Assembly (NCBI RefSeq): GCF_025698545.1 | Contig: NC_068575.1 | Span: 50,787,980 to 50,851,979, forward strand | DNA length: 64,000 nt | Source of the DNA: Gossypium raimondii | Lineage: Eukaryota > Streptophyta > Magnoliopsida > Malvales > Malvaceae | Direction: 5' to 3' | Shown: piece after piece, positions 47,796-60,380 of the stretch | Layout of the letters: each line of letters begins with the position of its first letter | How positions within the stretch are numbered: position 1 is the first letter of the stretch | Position numbers and translations under genes: made by a program | The notes under the pieces: generated by a model | Databases searched by the model: none | What the model saw: only the letters and a program-made list of their open reading frames with translations | Told to the model about the DNA's origin: nothing

Positions 47796-49976
47796 ACCTA
47801 AATTAAGTTTTTTCCTCACGTTGATACCTTCGTTTGTCAATCGTTAATCAACCACTGTCAATGATGATGTGGTCCAATCAACAAATGACATGTGAAAAGA
47901 ACATCACACAAAGAATGTCACATTGTTATTTATGTCAAATAATTTCAAAAAAAATAGAAAAATAAATTTTTTTACAAAATAAAAAAATATAAAAAATAAT
48001 CAATATATAATTAAAAATATTATATTAATATTAATATTACAAAATAAAAAATATATTTCTCTTTCCCACCGTCCCACTCCCCTCCCACCTCTCGACTCCT
48101 TACCCCCCACCATCGCTCTCCCCTACCATCCGATTGAATCAGTTTTCAATTCACATTGCTTAATCACTCTTTTAATTGATTCAAATACCCAAAGTACCAA
48201 AAAACCAAGAAAAGGAAACACAAAAAGATTCTAGAAGGTGCACCCAGAAAATCAAACAAACAAAGCTGAGCCCAAAAAATGTTAGTTAGGAAGATTAAAA
48301 GAAATGAGCTAGATCAAAGGCAAACTATATGGATTATTCTACAAATATGGATATGATTCAAGAAAATAATAGGAGATGAAAGCAACTCCTTAACCATGAG
48401 CTTTTCCAACTTGCCATTGTTGTTGGGTTTCTTGACTACTTTGGCTGGCATTAGGGAGAGCGAAAGTGGTGGTGGGAGGTGACTGCACCCCGACATGTGT
48501 GCACTGGGACTATAAATCAACACAAAAATAATTATAATCTAGCGGTGTACTGCAAGTGTGACAGGTCAGTCGTAATATTTATAAGTGTTACAATGGAACG
48601 CTTCGAGCATTTCAAGGATCAAACCCAAGAGATTATCAAATTGGTAAATGTGATTATTGTCAAATTGGTAAATGTGTTTATCAAGTTGATTACAAGTTAA
48701 GCAATTACTAATCTAATCGAATCATAAATTATTAGTGCAAGTTCAAATAAAATAATATTTGAGGTATATCTAAATTAACAAATAAAAATATCAAACTAAC
48801 TTTCTTCTTTTTTACTAGAAACAATGCAAATGGATTGAAATGGTGGTTGAATGAGTCATAGATTACTAACTAAACTAATAAACCTATAATGATCATGTTG
48901 CTTGTTACTCCTAGCTAGGAAACTAAAAGATATCACCTAAATTCTCCTTTCGGTCTCATCATTTAGGCATATATATCTCGTCTCGATCTCACTATTCCGC
49001 ACAAGTGTATCAAAGTCCTATACAATAGAGTCTCCTCTTAATCTCTTCAATCTAAATCTTCCACTAGAGGCATCAATTCTAGTGCAATATGCAATTTAAT
49101 ACACTTGAACAAACAACCAATCAAGGAATAGGTAATAGCTTAGTTAAGTAACCCACTAATCAATCAACTAATAAAATAATTCAACACATAATTAAACTTT
49201 AAATTCCACAAGCATTTTAACAAACACATAGTAGGCATAAAATATAAAATATAAGGATTGAGAAAATGCTCATTAGTAGAGAAACATTCGATGAAGCACA
49301 AGCATTTAATCCATCTCCATCCATAAGGTTCCAACAAAAATGAAGAAATAAAATACTACAAAAATAAAAAGAAAAGAAGATAAAAGAAAAAAATAAAAAC
49401 CTAAGCTAAGAAATATAAGAAGTAAAGAACAAGTGTTTAACCAACAAAATCTATCTTCAAAAGCTTACAAAATAGCATTTATATGTCGGAAATGTGTCCA
49501 TATTGTACTACACATGTAATTGTTTTCTATGTATTTGAACAATGAATAAATAAATTTCACATTTCACTGTTATATCTTTTGTATTTCTGTCTTTCATATA
49601 AAAGACAAAAACATTTATTAGCACTTGAAACTAAAAATCGATAAAAATATATAAAAGACACTTAAATTGTCTGAGAATAGGTTCTTCTAGTGTATTGGAG
49701 AGCCTAATTTGATGTATCAATTTATGGGAGATCAGGAGGAGCCGAGAGGGGACGATAAGGGTGAGGGAGAACGATGGCGGGGGAAAGGAAAATATTTTTT
49801 TAATATTAATATAATTATTTTTAATTATACATTTATTATTTATTTATAAATTATTTTTATTTCATTTTTCTATTTTTTGAAATTATTTGTGTTGCTTGGT
49901 GAATTGGATCACATCATCATTGACTAATAGTTGACAGAAAAAGGTACCAATATGGAAAAAAACTTACTTTAGGGAC
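47796..49976. mobile_element. long-TIR element, about 2.2 kb
   Basis: The left arm (47796 to about 48120) and the complement of the right arm (49976 to about 49740) share CCTAAAtTAAGTTTTTTcC, TCAATGATGATGTGgTCCAATtcA, AATAATTTCAAAAAAaATAGAAAAAT and a TATAATTAAAAATA...ATATTAATATTA block, ending in a pyrimidine-rich tcccaccgtcccactcccct region. The interior (48120-49740) has no transposase and only short frames. One of these (minus, around 48450-48330: MPAKVVKKPNNNGKLEKLMV) looks faintly coding. Probably a non-autonomous Mutator-type element. Confidence 0.65.
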
Positions 49977-52651
49977 TAATTTTGACAAAAAGAAAAAAGA
50001 AAAGAGTTGAAGTAGTAAAATAAAAAGGGCCAAAATTTGATATTAAGCATAATGATTTTCACATGAATCAGGCTTTAAGGATTAGTACGGAGTTGGGCCC
50101 AAAAGATAAGACTCTTTAGTCTTTACCTTCAAATTCGAAACGAAGAAAAAGTAGTGCATTATCATGTGATTAATGACTCTCCCGTTTCCCAACGTTTTCA
50201 ATGGATGAATATTAAATATTCAACAAATCTCAGCTCTGTCCTATGTCGCTTAATTCCCTTCTCACTTTGACTTTTTTGCATAATTTCGAGTGAATTTGTC
50301 TACTGTAAATTAATTGTTGGAAATTTTTTTCTACTAAAAATTTCATCCACTTATGTTATTAAAAGCTTGTTTTTATACATTAACACGAGATACATGTGTC
50401 ACGTCACGTTATTTTATCAATCATCCTAGTTTTTAATAATATAAAAGAATATAATTTTTAACAAAAAAGACCGATTTGCTCTTTGATCTAATGTATAGGG
50501 ATTAATTTGTCCATTTTTTTAGTTGAAAGGGCAAAATGCAATATGACACTTAGTACAAGGGCCTCCATTGTATTTTTACCCGTTCTTCTTGCTTAATTGC
50601 CACGCATCATTTTCATTCGGTTAAATTCTGCTATTAGTCCTTATACTTTGCAAAAGTTTTAGATTTAATTCATGTACTTTAATTTGATCGATTTTAGTTC
50701 TTATACTTTTCAAATTGGTCAATTTTAGTCCTTATAATTTTCAAAATTTGAAATTTTAGTCATGTTCCAAATAGTAGCACTTAAATTCGTTTGGTTAATT
50801 TTAATTATTGGTCCCATACTATACATACAATTGTAGATTTAGATCAAATTCTCCAATTGGATCCTTCTAAGTCGCTAAACTTTTCGAAATGGTCATTAAT
50901 CCATTATTAGATTTTAGAAAGCAATATGTGGAAATAACAAGCTTACATGTTATTACACATATGATGATATGCATCATATTATATTTTTAATAAATGTGTT
51001 TTAATTACTTTTTAAATATTTTAGTTATTATTTAAAATTTTCCTTTAGTTATTTTATTTTTAATATTATTTTATTGATTCATAGTAAAATATAATAATTC
51101 TATTGATGTGATTATTTATTTATTATAAAATAATAGTATGAATATTAAATTGGTGCTACAAATTTTATTCTATGTCAAATAGGATAAATTGTGTATCTAT
51201 AATTAAATGGGAAATAGAATTATATTTAATTATTTTTTGAAATTTTAATTTAATTTAATTTTTTTGTCAACACTTACTTTTTTGTTTTATTGTGTATTTA
51301 TTTGGTCTTTACTAAATTATTAAATAGGTTTAATTTATGCATTATCAGTTAAATTTTAAGTGAAATTAGAATTGAAAATTATATTTAATAAAATAAAATC
51401 CTATTATTTTAAAATTATCTACATCTACATGATATTTCTCACTCCATATATTTGACACTTAATAAAATAATTAATTAGATAAATTTAAATAGTTTGAAGG
51501 TATTATAATTAAGTTATGAAAAATTATTGATTTTGAGGTAAAAATACTAATTTTTTTGTTATAATTAAATATGATAATTTTAATTTTTTTATTAATTGTT
51601 AGAAGTTACATTTATGGTTTTATTTTTTTATAGAGATTACAAACTTATCAAATATATTTATTTTTTGGCTTTCATTTTCTGAGAGTTACATATAAATTAT
51701 TGTTTACCATTAAGTATGTATTAATTATTATTGTTTTAATTATTTTATAGATATTAATTTGTTTTTATTAAAAATAACTTAATAGTTTATATACATATAA
51801 AAAATCTTTTCTCTTTTAATTCTTTTTGGATAAATCTCAAATTTTCATTTGAACTTTGGTTCGATGTACAATACTATACATAAATTTTGATTTTGTATAA
51901 TTGTGTATATGGAAGTTTAATTTTAAGGAATTTTACATTTATATTTTAATTTTGAGATTTTTTAATTTTGTTCTTTTTATTCACGCAGTACTTTTAAAAA
52001 GAATTTTATAATATTGTAGATAAAACATATTGGTAAATTATATATATTTAAATATTTCATTACTTAATAAAATTAATAAACACTTTAAAAACCAAAAATA
52101 TTAAATATTGTTTTACATTTAATAAAATAGAAAACACCAATATAGCCTTGTTCAGTAGAACTAAGAGTACAACATTCTACCAATAAATCTAAATTCCTAA
52201 ATTATAAAATGAAAAATTTATACAATTAAAAATTAAAAATTTTAATTGTTAAATAAATGTAACTAAAAGACAAGCCATTATAGCAAGGTTGTATTTATTT
52301 ATTTTATATAATATAGGAAATGGGGTAACACTATTTGAATTCTAGCTAACGAGTGTTAAATAAGAGTTTTAACCATTGTCCCATACAAATTAAGATGGGG
52401 TTGTATTCCTAATTTCATATATTTATGCCACCACAAATAATAATTATACGAGCATGTGAATAATATTAGGAATTTTCAATTTTGATCCATTCAAGTATAT
52501 TGTTGTGTTTGAAGATTTACTTAATCATTAGATTTAATTGTTATTGCTCGTAATTACATATGCGTAATATGTTTGGGTAATCATTGTAATTACATAATTA
52601 GAACAATTCAATTCTTAGAAGAAGATGAGTAGTGAGGGAGTTAACTAAGGT
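49977..52651. other. A/T-rich intergenic DNA with MITE fragments
   Basis: 50310-50585 is a compact relative of the element at 55226: a tttcatcca block, then gatctaatgta and agttgaaagggcaaaatgca, ending cctccattgtatttttaccc. 50620-50770 repeats 'ttagt.cttatacttt.caaa' lines several times. 50900-52640 has no gene or recognised repeat. Confidence 0.45.
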
Positions 52652-54959
52652 TGTAACACCCCTAACCCGTATCCATCGCTAGAATAGAGTTATAGAGCAT
52701 TACTGGAGTTTACAAATTAATTTACAGACGTTTCATTTCATCAAGCATTCATATTTAAAACCAATCAAAATCAAAACATTAATGAGCTAACGTTGGCCAA
52801 TTTAACTTATACATGTCATTATTACCAGAATCAAATCATCCAAAATTACCGATAAAACCAATGGATAGTGTGATATATCTCTAGCAAGCCTCCAACCCAA
52901 TCGAGCTTTCGATAATCATTTCAATGCATCTAATAATTATACATATTACCAATAATAATTCAATTCCAATAATAAAACACATATTTATATAATATTCATC
53001 ACCAAATAACATTCACTTTAAATAAAATTATACAGAATATAGTTCATACGAACTTACCAGGCTAAATTGCAGAAATACCAAAATTCAGGGACATTTTGGT
53101 AATTTTCTATTTTTCTCGAATTTCCACCCAATCTTGAGCTAAATTAATATTTCATTCAATTTATTAATTTAAATAATAAAACAATTCATTTATGCAATTT
53201 GGTCACTTTTTGACATTTTACAAAATTACCCTTAAAATTTTACTTTTATTCAATTTAGTCATTGAACCTAAAACATGTAAATTAGCTATTTTAAAATAAA
53301 CTCATATTAGCTGAATATTCACATATATTTTCCTCCTCCTCCACTCCATTCCACATCCTTGATATATACATAATACCACTATTTACTTGTTTACTCATAA
53401 CAAGTTGTTCACTTGAGTCATAGTCACTAAATTAATTATATCTTAAGCTACAGAACTCCAATTGAGATCCTCAAATTTATATAAAACTATACTCACATAT
53501 ATTCTTGCCATAAAATTTTCAGAATTTTGGTTTTTCCAATAAGTACATTTTATTCTTTAAATTTTGTCCTATTTCACTTTTTGACAGTTCCAACCCATCT
53601 TCACTAAAATTAATTATCTCTTTGTACAGAATTGGATAATATTCCCATTTGTTTCTATTTAAAATAGAATCATTCAGGATTTTAAACATATAAATTTAAG
53701 CCTATAATTATTTTTATTCAATTTTTATGATTTTCTAAACTCGAACAGGGGAACCCGAATTCATTCTGACCTTGTCTCACAAACTTTATTATATCTCATT
53801 ATTTAAAATTCCATTACTTACACTGTTTCTTCCATGAGAAACTAGACTCAATAAGATTTAATTCCATATTTTATTCATACTATAATTTGATTTTCACGAT
53901 TTATGGTGATTTTCAAAGTTAACCTACTGTTGCTGTCCAAAACCGTTTTAGTGCAAAATGTTGATTACTAAATTTATAACACCCTTTTTCCCTTTCTCTA
54001 TAATATTTCTCATCACTTTCTCTTATTTTATTTCAATAATTTATCAAAATCATAAGACCTTATATAAGAAAACTCTACTATAACATTATTTCCATGCTTT
54101 TTCAATAATATCAAACTTAAAAATATATTGAAATCTTGATATTATTACCTTGTGCTATTGATTTCAATCTTTAACTTCATTTTCTCTCTCCTCTAGCTTC
54201 TATTTCTTGAATCTAACTTGATATTCTAGCTCCCCATTGTCTCCTTGTTATTCTTCTCTCTTGGAAGCTATGGAAATTCTTTTGATTTCTAGGTGAAAAT
54301 GGTAAATTTTTGGTGGAAGGACCAAATTGTATAGAAAGCAAAACTTTCTTTCTTTCTCTCTTCTTCTCACGTTAATGCATGGGAAAAATGGTGGGATGGT
54401 GGTTTTTCATCTTTCTTTCCACATATAAATATACTAAATAAAATAATAAAATATTATTAAAAAAATCAAATCAAAATATTATAAACTAATATTTATTTAT
54501 TTAATTATCTAAAATATCTCCAACACATCACTGCCTTCTAGATTTCTCTCTCCTTCTAATTGACCATTTTTCCCTTCATGATCTTTTAAAATTCCATCCT
54601 TAGTCATCACTCAATTTGGTAAAATTACGATTTAATCCTTCATAATTTTTCACTTATTCAATTTGGTCCTAATTCATCGATTTTCCTTAGTTTCTAGATC
54701 ATCCACCCTTAAAATATTTGCACTATTGATCCTTCAAATTTTCATATTTACACTTTAACCCCTCAAATTTTAAATATTTACTCTTGGGCAACAAAACTTT
54801 TCTCACTTTTGCGAATTAGTCATTTCTTGCATTAATATGTCATAATATACTTTCCAATGTTGACATAAATCAAAATTTTCCTTTTTGTCACTTTATTTCC
54901 TTATTTTACCATATCAAGTATACCTACTTTCTTACTGTAGTAATTTTCGGGATATTACA
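52652..54959 (-). mobile_element. solo LTR of a gypsy-type element, 2308 bp, 5-bp TSD aaggt
   Basis: Starts tgtaacaccc and ends gggatattaca, flanked by aaggt on both sides (52647-52651 and 54960-54964). It contains no internal region or second LTR, which is the mark of a solo LTR left by recombination. The phrase acgaacttacc at 53049 is the complement of the ggtaagttcgt seen at 38678, so relative to that copy it is inverted. Confidence 0.8.
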
Positions 54960-55225
54960 AAGGTAATTGAACATAATGAAAATTATTATTATTTTTAAAT
55001 ATATAATTACACTTTATCAACCAGACACATTTGAGAATTAGATTTTTTTTGTAACTAGAAAGGATGTAATTACTACCTTAGTAAGTAATTACGTTTTCTT
55101 GCAATTACTCTATGCTGTCCAAATAGACGTATAACTCAAACGGTTGCCTTTGAATTTCTCTCTTTAAAAAAACCTATTTCATGATGGTAAAAGTACTGTG
55201 GAGACCCCTAGCCTTTGTACGATAG

Positions 55226-56676
55226 AAAAAAAAAGAGTAAATTGACCATTTCGTTAAAAGTTTCATCCATATGTGTTGTTAAGTAATGATTTAAATTTTT
55301 TAAAGTTTTTTTATATAAGTGATGTGAGATTAATGATGAGTAGGATTACGTAAAAGTATCATGGAAACCTTTGTACAGTCAGATTGCATTTTGCCCCCTC
55401 TACTAAAAAAATATGCAAATTAGTTAGTGTACTTTAGATAAAAAAGCAATCTGGTCATTTTGCAAAAAATTCCATCCATTCCTACTTTTAAGTGATGACG
55501 TGACTAATGGAACAACCATATAATGATACATGATGTGCCACGTGTATCTCGTGTTGATGTGGCACATTCGACCATATCGATAGAAAATTTAAAATTAAAA
55601 AAATCTCAAAAATATATTTTTTATAATTATTGAAAAACCACGTCCAATATAAACATTATAAAAATTATTTAAAATCTACTAAAATTTATAAGAAATTGTA
55701 TATTTTTAAATTATTAAAATATTAAAATAACATTTAGAATAAACTTGGACACATGGTTGTTTAGGTTCAAATGAGCTTAGACAAACATTTGTCTAGGTTC
55801 ATTATGGAATTATTTCTTAAATAATTATACATGATTATTTAAAATTTATTAAGAATTATAAAAATTAACAAAATAAGACTCATCAACTCTATTAAGGAAA
55901 AACATCAACTTGAATAAAAGATACATATGTATGTGTGTGCGGGTATATTTGAATTCATTAAGCATGCTAAATGTGTGTATATATATGATTTTAAAAATTT
56001 AACATTTTCTAATAAATTCTTATAAGTATTAATAATTTTAAATAATTTTATATATATTTATTATAATTATTTAAAATCACTCTAAATGAACCTAGATAAA
56101 TGGTTGTTTAGGTTCATTCGAGCTCGAACAACCATTTGTTCAGGATCATTCTAGACGTTGTTTTTAATAATTTTTAAATTTTTTATAATTCTTGATCATT
56201 TTAAATAATTCTCTATGTTTTTATATTTTTTTTCTAAAAACCATGTCCAGGATGAATGAACTAGGATAATAATTTGTCTAGATTCATCATGGATTTGCTT
56301 TTTTAAATAATTATAATTTTTTTATTTTTATTTTTAAAATATTGTCATGTCGTGACACACTACGTCTTAGTGTTTGGTTCATTCATCGACCACATCAACA
56401 TTTAACATTTAAAAGGGATTACATTTTTAACATAATGATCAATTTACTTTTGGATCTAATGTACATGAACTGATTTGCTCATTTTTTGAGTAGAAGTGGC
56501 AAAATGCAACTTGACTCCTTATATAAGAGCCTCCATAGTATTTTTTTTCTAATCCTACTCCTCCTTTAATTCTAGGTCACTTATATTAAAAAAAATGGAA
56601 AAACCAAATCATCACTTGACAACATGTATGGATGAAATTTTTAATGGAAGGGCCAATTTGTACTCTCTTTTTTTTT
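55226..56676. mobile_element. foldback element with ~280-bp inverted arms built of repeated modules
   Basis: The left arm (55226-55510) and the complement of the right arm (56676-56390) align along their length: AAAAGAGTA...AAATTG.CC, TTTCATCCATA..TGTTGT.AAGT, ATATAAGTGA, GAGTAGGATTA, ATTGCATTTTGCC, GTGTACtTTAGAT. Within each arm the TTGnATTTTGCC/TTTCATCCAT module occurs twice in tandem. Left of the element (55190-55225) is a further partial module. The interior 55560-56350 is A/T-rich with 'ggttcat...gaacct...acaaccattt' lines repeated. No coding capacity. Confidence 0.75.
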
Positions 56677-56699
56677 AGCGAATGAGATAAAATACAATC

Positions 56700-58525
56700 C
56701 ACCTCGATAAATTTGGAAGATTATCAAGTCATCTATAATATAATCATTCACAAATTGATTGTTTTACTAAAAAATTGTCATTTTAGGTGCGATGAGATGT
56801 TAAATTTGAGATTTCTTTTGGAATTTTGAGATTTTATGCATAATGTGTGATTGATTATAATTAGTTAAGTTGAGTTTGATTAATTTTTGAGTTTAATATT
56901 TGTAATGATGGGTTGTTATTAAAATGGTTTTATCTATTTAATCACGTGGTTTTAAAATATATAAAATTTTGGATACGAAATCCAATGAAACGATTTGGTT
57001 AATAAAATAAAAGAAACTAAATAGAATATTTTATTTGTTTGTGGGGAGAAAATAATTGAATTATTAGTGGCCATTTCAAAAGCTTCTTTAATTGAGATTA
57101 GCGATGTAATTAAATCCTAAGCAGAGTACAAAGTAACTGATTTGTTTTTAAAGGAAAATGCTGAGTCTGGTAATGTTTAATTACCACCTACATATGCCAT
57201 GTCCTAGATAAGTTAAACTTTTTTCCCTAAAAAGTATTTTAATTTTATGATCGATTAAATTTAAATAAAATTCAAGTCCAATATTTAAATTAAGTATTTC
57301 CGTGGTATCTTGATGAATTCTAGAAGATAATATTTATAATGCAGCAATAAAATATTTAGAAAAGACAATAATATTTTTATTAATAAGGAAGGAGAAATAC
57401 CAAAGAAAATCATTTATTTTGGTACAATCAAATTTTGCATTAAAATTTAGGGAAGGTGATAGTATAGTTAGTTTAATTAAATATAACAAATGTAGTCAAC
57501 CCTCTCTATAATACTCGTATTTATTTGTCTAGATTTTGCTTGTTATAAAGAGGTAGTTGCTATACACCTGTAATAACCTATTGTTATAGAGAGATCATTG
57601 TTGTAAGCTTACCATATAATTTACATTGTGAATTTTTATCAAATGATGAAAGTGGAAACTAAATCAACAAAATTAAAAGACGTACAACATGTGCATATTT
57701 TATTTTACATTCTTTCACATTATTAATTATAAAGTTTAATTAATCAAGAGTTATCAAATTAAATTAATTAGTTTATCATGAGTTACTAAAATCAAGTAAT
57801 CAATTTATAAGTTTACGATGTTAGGGAACTTAATTGTTTATTGAATTGATATTTTAATTCCATTCATCGAAAATCATTTTCAATATAATTATTAGATTTT
57901 TTACGTAAAATTTAATCATTTTATTCAAATAATATTTTAATTAAGATCATTTTCATTTAATAAATGACAATTGATAGGCTTGTTTATATTAAATAGCTAT
58001 AATTTTACTTAGATTATATGTTGTTATAGTGAATTAATTTAATAAAGAATATCTTTCGTACCTATGAATGTTGTTATTATAAGTAAAAAACTATTTTAGA
58101 GGAATAAAATGAAAAATCAATTCCTCTATAAATTTGACTATTATAATAAAATGTTATAGCGGCTAAATATATAAATATAAAAGTATAATTAAATGGTTTT
58201 TTTTATTTCTTAAGGTAACGAGCCGGTAACTAATTATCCGTATTCTGTAGGTCATTAAGGGGATAATTAAATAAATTTTAATTAGTGTCTATATAATTAA
58301 TGAAGTGGAGTTTGTATTTGACAAGCACACGCATTAATTATAGTTTGCTTTTGACAATCACTTGGTTAGTGCCGCCCAAATTATTCCATTTTGGAAGAGT
58401 AATGTGCAAGTTTTGACAATATCAAGATGGATACATTTTTCTTTTTTTCATTTTATTCTAGTCCAATCTGAATAATCAAAGAAACTAAAAGGTTACCACT
58501 AAAGCTAATTACAAAAATAGGCAAC
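56700..58525. other. intergenic DNA downstream of the MYB gene
   Basis: A/T-rich. 57490-58170 carries 'gttataaagaggtag', 'gttatagagagatca' and, at the far side, 'ttcctctataaatttgactattataata', a loose inverted theme also present at 26600-27180, perhaps a MITE. No gene seen. Confidence 0.4.
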
Positions 58526-59867
58526 TCAAAATTCAGGTAGTTCAGGTAAGTCCGCGGCTCTGGTGAAAAGAATATACCAAAAATCCATGTTAGCATCGGT
58601 ATCATAAAGATTGGAACCATAGCCATTCACTGTTTCCAATGCTGGTAATGAAGGAGGCGGAGAGCTTGGGAAATATTGGTCCGAACCAACCACTCGGAAA
58701 TTGGCTTCCATGCTTGAGTTATCAGCCGATAATACTTCGGACCAGAAGTTTTCATCGATTTCAGAGACGTCTTCGTTGGTTTCAGTTTTGGTGGTGGAGG
58801 TGTTGGTGTTGCTGTTGTTTTCGCTTGTGGAAACGTCGCTGCTGGATTGTGGTGGGGAAACTTGACTGTAAATTGTCACGGGTTGTTGTTCTCTTTTGAT
58901 GTCTTTGGAAGGATCAATAGGTTGTCGGTTATTGGCATTGGACCCATGGCTGTGTTTGAGCCTCTTCTTCAAGTGGGTGTGCCATACGTTTTTAATTTCG
59001 TTGTCCGTTCTTCCCGGTAACCTCGCCGCAATTGCCGACCATCTGAAACAAAAACGAGAATCAGAATCTTGGTTTGGGGCAGTGATGAAATAAAAGATGG
59101 AAAATGGGGTTTGTTTTCTAGTGTTGAAGTGCAGGAACCAAAGTGATGATCTTGTTTGATATTTTAAGTGTTTTTTGTTTTTTGGGAACTTTGAATCGTG
59201 TTTACAAGAAGCATAGTGACAATCGCGGCAAGGAATCTTTTCAGTCCCACACGTTTCTATGCTTATATTTAATTAATAACCAAATAGATAGAAATTAAAA
59301 ATGGTTAGCAGACCGATGGGGTATTATTAAAAAACAGCATATTCCGATATCTTGAATTATTATATATATATAAAAAAAAGAGAAGATCAATCTGGTTGTC
59401 AAGATCTTAAGTCATGATGAAGTTAAAGTTGGATCTGAGGAAGAAAGGGATATTACCTATTACCAAGCATTTCATGTAAGTTGATAATGGTATCCTCTTC
59501 TTCCCTGGTGAAATTCCCTCGTTTAATGTCTGGCCTCAAATAGTTGGTCCATCGTAGTCTGCAACTCTTTCCACACCTCAATAGACCTGCAAAAAGACAA
59601 GTAAAACAACAACAAAAGAAAAACATGAAACAAGATGAGAAAAAAGATCGGAACCCATAAATACTAAAATTACAAATGATCAAGATGATGAAGTTGCATG
59701 TATGTTTGTTTGGATTTTAAACCAAGTAACTTACCAGCTTGTTTGGGGAGAGCTCGCCAGTTGCCATGGCCGTGGAGTTGAATGTAATTGATAAGAATCT
59801 GATCCTCTTCAGGGGTCCAAGGACCTTTCTTCAATCCCATTTTCTCACAGCATGGAGCTCTCACCAT
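58526..59867 (-). CDS. MYB14: R2R3-MYB transcription factor, subgroup 2 (MYB13/14/15-like)
   Basis: Three exons: 59735-59867, 59457-59586 and 58526-59042, in phase (1, then 2), 259 residues. R2 is at about 13-62 and R3 at 66-113, with the regular tryptophans (W16, then W in GNWRALP and [12 protein letters not shown]3 [21 protein letters not shown]). Intron positions are the two standard ones of plant R2R3 genes. The bHLH-binding signature of R3 is absent, so it should act without bHLH partners. The C-terminus has [11 protein letters not shown], the subgroup-2 motif. Relatives regulate phenylpropanoid/stilbene and lignin genes and cold or pathogen responses. The choice among MYB13, 14 and 15 is not resolved, and the symbol is provisional. 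Its neighbourhood with RHON1- and TOL2-like genes suits MYB13. A foldback element lies upstream. Confidence 0.88.
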
Positions 59868-59933
59868 TCTTTCTCTCTCCTTGAGCTCTGTTTGGAGATG
59901 GGTAGAGAAATGAATTTAAGCTGAAAATAACAG

Positions 59934-59941
59934 TATATATA
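59934..59941 (-). promoter_or_regulatory. TATA box of the MYB gene
   Basis: On the minus strand CCCCTATATATACTG lies 67 bp upstream of the ATG, so the 5' UTR would be only about 35-45 bases. Confidence 0.55.
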
Positions 59942-60380
59942 GGGGCTGCGGACATATTAGTGTTGACGCAAAAACACCTAAAATCAAAGTTGTGCTATTA
60001 TAAAAGTATATTCATAGATTTACTTTTTGTTTTCTTTTGTTTTTATTTAAATGCCGTATGAAATAAAATATATCAAAAAAGTGATTGTTAATATTATCAT
60101 TCCAACTTCAAATCTATTACTTTTTTTTATTTTGTGATGTACACTCGTATATTTCCATTCTTTTATTAATATTAGATGGAGTAGATTTAAAATTTCCGTC
60201 CTTTTTTATTTATTTCCTACATATGATCTATTGGAGTGGCTAATTCTTCCTTATTTTTATTCATTTAATTCTCAGATAACTTAGATCTTTTATGTTTGCC
60301 TTTTATTTTTGATCATTCTGTTTTTATTATGTATCCATATATTAAATTTTAATTTACATATTATAAAAAACTATTTTATG

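Noticed and set aside
58639..59093. Plus-strand open frames over the MYB gene
   Set aside because: They are antisense shadows of MYB exon 3 and intron 2.
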